A stretch of DNA of 64,000 nt, from positions 73,397 to 137,396 of the forward strand of contig JBEKSY010000005.1 in assembly GCA_049516595.1 (NCBI GenBank), in the 5' to 3' direction. This document shows positions 8,414 to 16,062 of this stretch, in pieces (position 1 is the first letter of the stretch; the number at the start of each line of letters is the position of its first letter). Below the pieces are notes generated by a model, which saw nothing but the letters and a program-made list of their open reading frames with translations, was not told where the DNA came from and ran no database searches. The position numbers and the translations under genes are program-made. The stretch comes from JBEKHT01 sp049516595. GTDB taxonomy: Bacteria; Chloroflexota; Anaerolineae; Anaerolineales; RBG-16-64-43.

Positions 8414-9790
8414 ATGATCCCGTACCCGGCTGAGCCATTTCGAATCAAGATGGTTGAACCGCTGCGCCGTATCAATCGCGCTGAGCGTGAGTCCGCCCTG
8501 CGCGCCGCTGGGTACAACCTCTTTGGTCTCAAGGCGGAAGAGATTTACATCGATCTGCTCACCGACTCAGGCACGGGGGCCATGAGTGATCATCAGTGGG
8601 GATCGCTAATGATGGGCGATGAGTCCTACGCGGGTGCCCGATCCTTCTATCATCTCTCGGCGGTGATGAAAAAGATCTTCGGGTTCAGGCATTTTGTCCC
8701 CACCCATCAGGGGAGGGCCGCGGAAAACATCCTTTGCGCTGTCCTCCTCAAGCCAGGACAGCACGTCCCGAGCAACATGCATTTCGACACAACCCAGGCG
8801 AATATCCTGGCGCGAGAGGGCATCCCCGAGAACCTGCTGATCCCGGAGGGGCAGGACCCGCAGAGTCGCCATCCCTTCAAGGGGAACTTGGATATTGCTC
8901 GATTGGAAGACTTCATCCGCCGCGTCGGCCCTGGAGAGATTCCCTTCGGCATGATCACCCTCACGAACAATGCTGGAGGCGGCCAGCCGGTGTCCCTTGA
9001 GAACCTGCAACACGTAAGCGCGGTCTACCGCCGTCACCATATCCCTTTCTATATCGACGCGTGCCGCTACGCAGAAAATACCTACTTCATTCATGAGCGC
9101 GAGCCAGGCCAACAGGGCCGACCCCTGCCCGAGATTGCTCGAGAGATCTTTTCGCTTGCCGATGGCGCCACCATGTCGGCCAAGAAGGACGGCTTGGTGA
9201 ACATTGGCGGATTCCTGGCCCTGAACGACGATGACGTGTATGAGCGGGTTTGCAACGAGCTCATCCTGCGGGAGGGTTTCCCCACTTATGGAGGTCTGGC
9301 GGGACGCGACCTCGACGCGATGGCGGTGGGGCTAGAGGAAGCCCTCGATGAGGAGTATTTGGCCTATCGGGTTGGCCAGATCCGCTATCTGGGTGAACGC
9401 ATAACCGAAGCCGGGGTGCCGATTGTCCAACCGCCGGGAGGGCACGCGATTTACCTCGACGCCGGCGCCTTCCTGCCACATATTCCTCCCGCTGAATTCC
9501 CCGGGCAGGCGCTCGCGATCGAGCTTTATCTGGAAGGTGGAATCCGCGGCGTGGAGGTCGGATCCACTATGTTCGCCCATCGAGACGCACGGACCGGCGA
9601 GATGCTCTACGCCCCGCTGGAGCTCGTGCGGCTCGCCCTGCCTCGCCGGGTGTACACCCAAGCCCACTTGGATTTTGTCATCGAAACAATTGCCCGTATC
9701 GTTCCGCGCCGGGCGGGCCTGCGCGGACTGCGCATGACCTATGCGCCCGCCCTGCTGCGCCATTTCACCGCGCGCTTCGAGCCTATGTGA
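8414..9790 (+). CDS. tnaA: Beta-eliminating lyase, tryptophanase type
   Basis: A PLP enzyme of 458 residues in the tryptophanase/tyrosine phenol-lyase family, which splits aromatic amino acids to indole or phenol plus pyruvate and ammonia. The PLP lysine is K257 in MSAKKDG. Overall sequence (YPAEPFRIK..., AMSDHQW..., VNIGGFLALNDDD, YGGLAGRD) looks closer to tyrosine phenol-lyase. However, Asp125 (HFDTTQ) and Val382 (GVEVG) sit where tyrosine phenol-lyase has Thr124 and Arg381, and Asp plus a small aliphatic residue is the tryptophanase pattern. I therefore favour tryptophanase, moderately. No aromatic-amino-acid permease is adjacent. Only 8 bases separate it from the convergent upp gene. Confidence 0.85.
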   Translation: MIPYPAEPFRIKMVEPLRRINRAERESALRAAGYNLFGLKAEEIYIDLLTDSGTGAMSDHQWGSLMMGDESYAGARSFYHLSAVMKKIFGFRHFVPTHQGRAAENILCAVLLKPGQHVPSNMHFDTTQANILAREGIPENLLIPEGQDPQSRHPFKGNLDIARLEDFIRRVGPGEIPFGMITLTNNAGGGQPVSLENLQHVSAVYRRHHIPFYIDACRYAENTYFIHEREPGQQGRPLPEIAREIFSLADGATMSAKKDGLVNIGGFLALNDDDVYERVCNELILREGFPTYGGLAGRDLDAMAVGLEEALDEEYLAYRVGQIRYLGERITEAGVPIVQPPGGHAIYLDAGAFLPHIPPAEFPGQALAIELYLEGGIRGVEVGSTMFAHRDARTGEMLYAPLELVRLALPRRVYTQAHLDFVIETIARIVPRRAGLRGLRMTYAPALLRHFTARFEPM

Positions 9791-9798
9791 AGTCCGGA

Positions 9799-10425
9799 TC
9801 ATCCCGTGCCGAACTGCCGATCCCCGGCGTCGCCTAGACCCGGGACGATGTACCCCACCTCGTTCAAGTGATCGTCGACTGCGCCCAGGTAGAGGGGAAC
9901 GTCAGGGTGTTGCCTTTGCATCGCGGCGATGCCCTCGGGGGAAGCGATGAGGCCGACGTACTTGATGCGCCGGACCCCCCACCTCTTTAGGATGTCCGCC
10001 GTGGCGACGGCTGACCCTCCGGTGGCCAGCATGGGGTCGAGAATCAGGCAAATGGATACCCGGGGCTCTAGAGGCAACTTGTTGTAGTACTGCACCGGTT
10101 TGAGGGTCTTCTCATCGCGGTACATGCCAATATGCCAAACCTCGGCACCCGGAAGCATTTCCCACACCCCCTCCACCATTCCTAAGCCCGCTCGCAGGAT
10201 CGGGACCAACCCGATCCTGTCAGTCACCTGCAGGCATTTGGCAATACCCATGGGAGTCGGCACCGTGATATCGTGGGTGGCGAGGTCCGCTGTGGCCTCG
10301 TAGGCCAGCAGCATGGAGATCTCGCGGATCAGCTCTCGGAACTCCTTGGGCTCTGTGGTCAGGTCGCGCAGGCGAGCGAGCTTTGAGGCGACCAGCGGGT
10401 GAGGGGAGGGGTAAATCGGTGACAT
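9799..10425 (-). CDS. upp: Uracil phosphoribosyltransferase
   Basis: This salvage enzyme makes UMP from uracil and PRPP; 208 residues from ATG 10425, the usual length. The PRPP loop is DPMLATGGSA (about residues 127-136), and the C-terminal uracil-binding region GYIVPGLGDAGDR is intact. I chose ATG 10425 rather than GTG 10434 because GAGG lies 8 bases before the ATG and directly abuts the GTG. It follows the YCF48-like gene on the same strand with a 66-base gap. Confidence 0.95.
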   Translation of the reverse strand: MSPIYPSPHPLVASKLARLRDLTTEPKEFRELIREISMLLAYEATADLATHDITVPTPMGIAKCLQVTDRIGLVPILRAGLGMVEGVWEMLPGAEVWHIGMYRDEKTLKPVQYYNKLPLEPRVSICLILDPMLATGGSAVATADILKRWGVRRIKYVGLIASPEGIAAMQRQHPDVPLYLGAVDDHLNEVGYIVPGLGDAGDRQFGTG

Positions 10426-10491
10426 GTTGTGCACCTCGCAGGGGGTGGCGCGAATCCAATTCGTTCTGCAAGGACCGAGGGCCTTTGTTGC

Positions 10492-11694
10492 CTAGGGGGA
10501 CGAGAGCCCTTGCCAGCTGTCCCCTCCGTCGACTGTGCGAGCGGTCAGGTTTCCCGCGGCCGCCCAGCCGTGAAGCTCATCAACAAACATCAGATTGCTG
10601 ATGCCTCCCTGGGCCTGGAGATCCTCGGGGCTCTTTGGAAGCGCGTTCTCCCAAGTAGCTCCACCATCCCCAGTGCGGATCAAGGAGGCCCGGCCCAGCG
10701 CAATGAAGCCTCGGCTAGAGGTGGTGAATACCAAGGAGTTGATATGACCTACCATGGGCAGGCTGTCGGACGTAGCGGTCGGCCCGCGGGCGGAGGCCTG
10801 CGCCGTGAGCCGCCAGCTCTGGCCGCCATCGCTCGACCGATAGAGCCCCTTCTCCATCATGATCGTGGCCGGGCCTCCGCCGCAAAGGATCCACAGGTTT
10901 TGGGGATCCGCGGCGGCCAGCAGAGTCACCGCGCAACGGCCGCCACGGGTCGGGGCCGGCAGGAGCTTCCAGGAGGTTCCGGCGTCCAGGGAAACAGCGA
11001 GAGAGCTGTAGGGAGCGGCCTGACTGGAGGACAGAACCCAAACCGCTGAAGGAGAAAGGCTGATGACCTCACCACTTTCCCCGCTCGAGGGAGGCTGCCT
11101 GGAGGCGGGCGTCCAAAATCCGGATTGAATGTCCTCTGTCCACAGGCTGAGCGAACAAACCGCCGAAGAGCAGAGGCGAACGAGAGCCAGGGCGAGGTGG
11201 GAGACCACGGTGAGAGACAAGACCTGGCCTTGGATCGCGACAGGGGACCAGGACAAGCCGCCGTCACGGGTTGCGAACAGGGCCGGCCCGTAGGCCCAGC
11301 CATGATATTCATCCGCGAAAAGCAACCGCCTTACCGGTAGCTCGGTTCCGACGGCCATCGTGGCCAAGGCGGGGCCGGTTGTCCAGGAAGCGCCCCCATC
11401 GGCGCTAGACGATGCTTGCAGGTCGATCCCTCCCTGCGAGTTGGAGACGACCAAGAGCGCCCATTCATGGCTGGGATCGACAAACGAGTAATCAAGTGGA
11501 GTGAATGCTGAAGCGCCCGTGGCAGGGGAAGCAAAGGCCGCTCTGGCCTGGCCGGGAGTTGCGCTTGGCCCGGCGCTTCCCTCGGCGGTGGGGTCGGAGG
11601 GTGTGATGATGATGGGGCCACAGCCCGCAGCAAGCATGGCGACCATGCGCAGCAGGGCAGTCAATCCAGTATCCGCTCGCATGGGTTTCCGCAC
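10492..11694 (-). CDS. YCF48/BNR-repeat lipoprotein
   Basis: A roughly 400-residue exported protein predicted to form a beta-propeller. The lipobox is LAAGC near residue 25. At least four Asp-box repeats of the form S/T-x-DGG-x-x-W are visible (SADGGASWTTG, TRDGGLSWSP, SSDGGQSWRL, TGDGGATWEN, TVDGGDSWQG), together with HGWA/NLW strands typical of Ycf48/photosynthesis-stability-like propellers. In non-phototrophs such proteins are secreted and mostly of unknown role. The start is GTG 11694 or ATG 11682; neither has a clear Shine-Dalgarno. Divergent from ruvB. Confidence 0.8.
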   Translation of the reverse strand: MRKPMRADTGLTALLRMVAMLAAGCGPIIITPSDPTAEGSAGPSATPGQARAAFASPATGASAFTPLDYSFVDPSHEWALLVVSNSQGGIDLQASSSADGGASWTTGPALATMAVGTELPVRRLLFADEYHGWAYGPALFATRDGGLSWSPVAIQGQVLSLTVVSHLALALVRLCSSAVCSLSLWTEDIQSGFWTPASRQPPSSGESGEVISLSPSAVWVLSSSQAAPYSSLAVSLDAGTSWKLLPAPTRGGRCAVTLLAAADPQNLWILCGGGPATIMMEKGLYRSSDGGQSWRLTAQASARGPTATSDSLPMVGHINSLVFTTSSRGFIALGRASLIRTGDGGATWENALPKSPEDLQAQGGISNLMFVDELHGWAAAGNLTARTVDGGDSWQGLSSP

Positions 11695-11726
11695 GGCAGG
11701 AAGGCTCCGGGGATGAGTGTCCCCGG

Positions 11727-11732
11727 ATTATA
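11727..11732 (-). promoter_or_regulatory. -10 box of the YCF48-like gene
   Basis: TATAAT on the minus strand, 32 bases before the GTG start at 11694. It lies only 28 bases from the divergent ruvB -10 box, so the two promoters overlap back to back. Confidence 0.5.
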
Positions 11733-11760
11733 CTGGCGCATGGGCTGGTGCTGCGCGGGT

Positions 11761-11766
11761 TATAAT
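11761..11766 (+). promoter_or_regulatory. -10 box of ruvB
   Basis: TATAAT ends 8 bases before the ruvB ATG at 11775, so a normal start site gives a leaderless transcript. No Shine-Dalgarno precedes the ATG. Confidence 0.6.
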
Positions 11767-11774
11767 CGTGGGAC

Positions 11775-12797
11775 ATGGCCGAAAAGCGCCCCGTTGTTTC
11801 CCCGCAATCCATTCTCGAGGATGCGCTCGATCCGGCACTGCGCCCGCGGACCTTGTCCCAAGTCGTGGGTCAGGAGCATTTGAAGGAAAACTTGGCCATT
11901 CTGATTGGCGCCGCGCGGGAGAGGGGCGAACCCCTCGACCATGTCATGTTCTACGGCCCCCCGGGACTGGGCAAGACCACGTTCGCCCACGTCTTGGCGA
12001 ACGAGATGGGTGTCGCGATCAGGGTCACCTCGGGACCCGCAATCGAGCGTGCGGGCGATCTGGCGGCGATCCTGACCAATCTCAAGCCGGCCGACGTCCT
12101 TTTTATCGATGAGGTCCATCGACTGGGCAAGGCGATTGAGGAAGTCCTCTACCCTGCTATGGAGGACTTCGCGTTGGACATCGTTTTGGGCAAGGGGCCG
12201 AGTGCCCACTCGATCCGCCTCCGCCTGCCCCGCTTCACGGTCGTCGGGGCCACGACCCGTCTTGCCTTAGTTAGCGCCCCTCTGCGTGCCCGCTTCGGTG
12301 CCGTCTACCGTATCGATTACTACTCGGTACCCGAGGTCGTTGACATCGTTCGGCGCGCGGCCAATTTGCTGAGCGTGGGGATTGATGAGGGGGGTCTGGC
12401 GGAAATTGCCAAGCGGGCGCGGGGGACTCCTCGGGTCGGGCTACGGCTACTGAAAAGGGTGCGGGACTACGCCCAGGTCCGCGCGAACGGTGTGGTCACA
12501 GAGCAGGTCGCCTATCAGGCTCTGGAGATGCTCAACGTCGATCCGCTCGGGCTGGATGATATTGACCGTCGAGTACTGCGCACCATCATCGAAAAGTACA
12601 GCGGAGGCCCTGTTGGGTTGGGTACTATCGCCGCCTCGATCAGCGAGGAACCCGACACCATCATGGATGTCTATGAGCCGTACCTCTTGCAGTTGGGCTT
12701 CTTGGATCGTACCCCGCAGGGTCGAGTGGCCACGCGCTTGGCCTACGAACATCTCAATCTCACGTACAACCGGGGCGAGCAACCCGACCTTCTCTGA
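11775..12797 (+). CDS. ruvB: Holliday junction branch migration ATPase RuvB
   Basis: The hexameric AAA+ motor that drives branch migration with RuvA. At 340 residues it is the standard length. Walker A is GPPGLGKTTFA (about residues 62-72), Walker B includes LFIDEVHRL, the sensor region is GATTRLALVSAPLRARFG, and the C-terminal winged helix with GGPVGLGTIAASISEEPDTI is present. ruvA and ruvC are not in the window. It heads a group with a DUF2905 gene and queA, an arrangement common in bacteria. Confidence 0.98.
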   Translation: MAEKRPVVSPQSILEDALDPALRPRTLSQVVGQEHLKENLAILIGAARERGEPLDHVMFYGPPGLGKTTFAHVLANEMGVAIRVTSGPAIERAGDLAAILTNLKPADVLFIDEVHRLGKAIEEVLYPAMEDFALDIVLGKGPSAHSIRLRLPRFTVVGATTRLALVSAPLRARFGAVYRIDYYSVPEVVDIVRRAANLLSVGIDEGGLAEIAKRARGTPRVGLRLLKRVRDYAQVRANGVVTEQVAYQALEMLNVDPLGLDDIDRRVLRTIIEKYSGGPVGLGTIAASISEEPDTIMDVYEPYLLQLGFLDRTPQGRVATRLAYEHLNLTYNRGEQPDLL

Positions 12798-12872
12798 CCC
12801 GGCCCTCCCCCGGAAGACCCGGGACCTGGGCACGGGATTCCTTTTCGCTGTCAAAGTGGGAACGCGAATGCG

Positions 12873-13106
12873 ATGTTGGATCTCAGCGGTGTGGGACGGG
12901 TCCTGCTGCTGCTCGGACTAAGCATCGCCGGGTTGGGCGGGCTGATCTGGCTGTTAGGCAGGGTGGGTCTTCCCCTGGGACATCTTCCTGGTGATCTCCG
13001 CATTGAGACGTCGGGTTTCTCCTGCTTCCTTCCCCTGGCGAGCGCGATCCTTCTCAGCTTGATCCTGACCTTGCTCCTGAATCTCATCCTGCGCATTCGC
13101 CGCTAG
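12873..13106 (+). CDS. DUF2905 small membrane protein
   Basis: A 77-residue protein with two hydrophobic helices (about 8-30 and 50-72). Between them is the diagnostic segment GRVGLPLGHLPGDLRIE, which defines the DUF2905 family. Function is unknown. Its position between ruvB and queA is a recurrent neighbourhood in bacteria and supports the call. Confidence 0.85.
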   Translation: MLDLSGVGRVLLLLGLSIAGLGGLIWLLGRVGLPLGHLPGDLRIETSGFSCFLPLASAILLSLILTLLLNLILRIRR

Positions 13107-13161
13107 CCGGGCAGGAAGAGGCGTCTGGTCCCAGCCGTTAGCGGCCAAGGCCATGGGTGGA

Positions 13162-14229
13162 ATGCGTCTTTCTGAATTCGATTACGATCTTCCCAAGGAG
13201 CTGATCGCTCAATCCCCGCCCGAGCCACGGGATTCTTCGCGGCTCCTGGTCCTTCGTCGCACCACCGGAGAGATCGAGCACCGAGGATTCCGGGATGTAA
13301 GGCAGTTGCTTGGCGACGGGGATCTGCTGGTTTTCAACGACACCAAGGTGATCCCGGCCCGAATGCTGGCACGCAAGCTCCCGACGGGCGGACGAGTCGA
13401 GCTCCTGCTTCTGGCCAAGCGTGGAGAGGGGATTTGGGAGGCTCTGGTCCGGGGAAAGCATGTCGTACCGGGGGGACGCCTCGCCCTGATCCCTGGCGGC
13501 GGAACCGAGAGTCGGGGCCCACGGGCTGAGCAGGTGGAGGCCGAGGTCGTTGAGGACCTCGGCGAGGGTCGGCGCCTGCTGCGCTTTTCCGCCTCGACCG
13601 GGGAGCTTCTCTCGGAGTTTGGCCGGGTTCCTCTCCCTCCGTACATCCATGAGCCGCTTCGGAACCCAGAGAGGTACCAGACCGTCTTTGCAAGGGATCC
13701 CGGATCCACCGCGGCCCCGACCGCTGGCCTGCACTTCACCGTATCGCTGCTCAAAGACCTGCAGGATCAAGGCGTCCAATTCGCGTTTGTGACCCTCCAT
13801 GTCGGCCTGGATACCTTCCGACCGATCACCGAGGAGGAGATTGAACGGCACAAGCTCCATAGCGAGTGGGTAAGAGTGTCCGCCCAAGTCGCGGAATCCG
13901 TTCGAATTGCCCACCGATTGGGGCGGAAAGTGGTTGCCGTTGGAACGACCAGCGTTCGCGCTCTGGAGACGGCCGCACGGATGGGAGAGAGTCCCGGTGG
14001 CCCCCGGAGCATATCGGCCTGGGAGGGCCAGACGAGTCTGTACATCACGCCCGGGTTCTCGTTTCGAGTGGTGGACGCGCTGGTCACCAACTTCCATCTT
14101 CCCAAGTCCACCCTCTTGGTCATGGTGTCTGCCTTCGCGGGGAAAGAGCACATCCGGGAGGCCTATCGACAAGCGCGCGACCTTCGCTACCGTTTCTATT
14201 CGTTTGGAGACGCGATGATGATTCTCTGA
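13162..14229 (+). CDS. queA: S-adenosylmethionine:tRNA ribosyltransferase-isomerase
   Basis: QueA transfers and isomerises the ribosyl part of SAM onto preQ1-34 in tRNA, giving epoxyqueuosine. At 355 residues it has full length. Family segments seen: FDYDLPKELIAQSPPEPRDSSRL at the N-terminus, FNDTKVIPAR, PTAGLHFT, HVGLDTFRPI, GTTSVRALE, TNFHLPKSTLL and RYRFYSFGDAM. The start at ATG 13162 aligns with family N-termini; ATG 13153 in the same frame is possible. Together with tgt it shows that queuosine is made or salvaged. Confidence 0.97.
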   Translation: MRLSEFDYDLPKELIAQSPPEPRDSSRLLVLRRTTGEIEHRGFRDVRQLLGDGDLLVFNDTKVIPARMLARKLPTGGRVELLLLAKRGEGIWEALVRGKHVVPGGRLALIPGGGTESRGPRAEQVEAEVVEDLGEGRRLLRFSASTGELLSEFGRVPLPPYIHEPLRNPERYQTVFARDPGSTAAPTAGLHFTVSLLKDLQDQGVQFAFVTLHVGLDTFRPITEEEIERHKLHSEWVRVSAQVAESVRIAHRLGRKVVAVGTTSVRALETAARMGESPGGPRSISAWEGQTSLYITPGFSFRVVDALVTNFHLPKSTLLVMVSAFAGKEHIREAYRQARDLRYRFYSFGDAMMIL

Positions 14230-14402
14230 CCCCCTCGATCGCCCCCGGACCGAAGCACCCGATCTTGGCCGGAGGGTCAGGGGGCCGAGACTGCGGACGG
14301 CTTCTCGGCAAACCGCGTTCTTCCATTGTGAAAGGTAACCCGGATCGAGGATGCCGCCCCAGAGGCGGTCGACCTTGGGCCGCCGGGCGTGCCAAAGTCA
14401 TG

Positions 14403-14408
14403 TACACT
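14403..14408 (+). promoter_or_regulatory. Possible -10 box of the purine nucleoside phosphorylase gene
   Basis: TACACT preceded by TG, about 44 bases before the ATG at 14452. No convincing -35 element is visible. Confidence 0.35.
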
Positions 14409-14451
14409 GGGGTCGAGCAGAGGAAATCGTCCGCGGCAAAGGAAGGAAGAA

Positions 14452-15288
14452 ATGGCGATCCAGTTCACACGCAAAGATTACGAAGAAGCCGCTGCGATCG
14501 TCCAGCCCAGCCTGACGCGCAAACCGCGAGTCGGGCTGATCCTTGGCTCCGGGCTCGGCTCGTTGGCCGAAAGCGTCCGGGACGCGCGGTGCACTCCGTA
14601 TTCTAGAATCCCAAACTGGCCGATCGCCACGGTGGAAGGCCATAAGGGACAGCTGATTGCGGGGGAACTCAGCGGTCAGGAAGTCATCGTGATGCAAGGG
14701 CGGGCCCATTACTATGAGGGCTATGAAATGTCTCAGATCGCCTTTCCAGTCCGCGTGCTGCAGGTCTTGGGAATTGAGATCCTGGTCGTTACCAATGCGG
14801 CAGGCGCCATCAACCCTGCCTTTCAGCCCGGAGAAGTGATGCTCATCACCGATCATCTGAACCTGATCGGAATGGGCGGGTTGAGTCCGTTGCGAGGACA
14901 AAACGAAGAACACCTCGGTCCGCGCTTCGTGGACATGAGCCAGGCCTATGACCGGCCGCTGATGGATGAGGCTCGCCGGGTTGCGAAACGCCTCGGCCTC
15001 GGACTTCGCGAAGGGGTCTACGCCTGTCTGGCGGGTCCGACCTTTGAGACACCCGCCGACCTGCGCTTCCTGAGAACGGCGGGCGCCGATGTCGTGGGCA
15101 TGTCTACCGTTCCCGAAGTCGTGGCCGCACGACACGGCGGCACGCGAGTTCTGGCTTTTTCCGGCATCAGCAATAAGGCCAACCTCGATGGCTCGACTTC
15201 GACCAGTCACGAGGAGGTGCTCCAAGCGGGGAAGGCGATTACTCCCACCCTTCAAAGCCTGGTCAGCGCCATTCTTGAAACCTTGTGA
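14452..15288 (+). CDS. punA: Purine nucleoside phosphorylase (trimeric type)
   Basis: Phosphorolysis of inosine and guanosine in purine salvage; 278 residues, typical of the trimeric PNP-I class. Seen: phosphate-binding LILGSGLGSL, EGHKGQLIAG, QGRAHYYEGY (His/Tyr), NAAGAINP, GPTFETPADLR (base-binding Glu), GMSTVPEVVAARH and SGISNKA (base-binding Asn). The start ATG 14452 is preceded by GGAAGGA at about 5-9 bases. Only 9 bases separate it from the downstream membrane-protein gene. Confidence 0.95.
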   Translation: MAIQFTRKDYEEAAAIVQPSLTRKPRVGLILGSGLGSLAESVRDARCTPYSRIPNWPIATVEGHKGQLIAGELSGQEVIVMQGRAHYYEGYEMSQIAFPVRVLQVLGIEILVVTNAAGAINPAFQPGEVMLITDHLNLIGMGGLSPLRGQNEEHLGPRFVDMSQAYDRPLMDEARRVAKRLGLGLREGVYACLAGPTFETPADLRFLRTAGADVVGMSTVPEVVAARHGGTRVLAFSGISNKANLDGSTSTSHEEVLQAGKAITPTLQSLVSAILETL

Positions 15289-15297
15289 GGCAGGACC

Positions 15298-15951
15298 TTG
15301 GTGGAGGTTCTGAATCTCCTGCAGTCGTATGAGGTTCTGGTCTACGTTGTAGTTGGCGCCCTCGCGCTAGCCTACTTGCGTAAGATCTATGTGGTCCGCC
15401 GAGAACTCCGCAAAACGATTTTTGGTCTGGAACGGGAGGCCCTCTCTCGACGCCAGAACCAGTCGATGACCATGCTGGTTTTTCTTGGGCTGGCGGTCGG
15501 ATTGGTTTTTGCCGCCGTTAACTATGCTCTGCCTCAGGTGAGGAGATCGCAGTTGCTGCAGGCGGCCGGCACCCCCGAAGTCAGCGTCACTCCCAGTCCG
15601 ACGCCGCTCATCCTGTATGGAGTGGACCTGAGCGGCTGCACCAACCTCCATGCGACGATTAAGTCTCCAACACCGGGTCAAACCGTGCAAGGGATCGTGG
15701 AGATCCGTGGGAGCGCGGATATTCCGGACTTCGCTTTCTGGAAATACGAATTGGGGAATCCACAGGCGGCAGATGTGTGGGTGACGCTGAAGGCCAGCAA
15801 TGCCCGGGTCACGGATGGCGTTCTGGGACAGTGGGACAGCACGACGGTGCCGCCCGGCGTCTATCAGTTGCGACTGACCGTAACGGATAGCAAAGGGAAC
15901 TCGCCCAAGCCCTGTCTGGTTCCCATCCAGGTGCTCAGTCCCTCGAGCTGA
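15298..15951 (+). CDS. Membrane protein with extracytoplasmic beta-sandwich domain
   Basis: A 217-residue protein of unknown function. Two hydrophobic segments (about residues 12-30 and 55-76) flank a short basic cytoplasmic region. A Pro/Thr linker (SVTPSPTP) leads to a domain whose sequence (IKSPTPGQTVQGIVEIRGSADIPDFAFWKYELG) resembles bacterial Ig-like or Big-type sandwiches. The start is TTG 15298 or, equally likely, GTG 15301; GAGGCAGG lies just upstream. It follows punA closely. Confidence 0.65.
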   Translation: MVEVLNLLQSYEVLVYVVVGALALAYLRKIYVVRRELRKTIFGLEREALSRRQNQSMTMLVFLGLAVGLVFAAVNYALPQVRRSQLLQAAGTPEVSVTPSPTPLILYGVDLSGCTNLHATIKSPTPGQTVQGIVEIRGSADIPDFAFWKYELGNPQAADVWVTLKASNARVTDGVLGQWDSTTVPPGVYQLRLTVTDSKGNSPKPCLVPIQVLSPSS

Positions 15952-16001
15952 TGCACGGGCATGGTCCACGAGTTCCTTTTGCCGGCTCGAGATGCCTCTG
16001 G

Positions 16002-16007
16002 TACAAT
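16002..16007 (+). promoter_or_regulatory. Extended -10 box of the 7TM-GAF regulator gene
   Basis: TACAAT preceded by TGG forms an extended -10 element 55 bases upstream of the ATG at 16063. Confidence 0.45.
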
Positions 16008-16062
16008 CGAAACTGTCTCAACGTCGAGTGTAGGGTATGGCGGCGCAAAGCCCAAACGGTGA

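Noticed and set aside
8371..8416. A TnaC-like leader peptide before the tnaA-type gene
   Set aside because: The short frame encodes no Trp and lacks the TnaC pattern; it overlaps the -10 box and the tnaA start.
8414..9790. Calling this gene tyrosine phenol-lyase outright
   Set aside because: The two specificity positions follow the tryptophanase pattern (Asp and Val instead of Thr and Arg).
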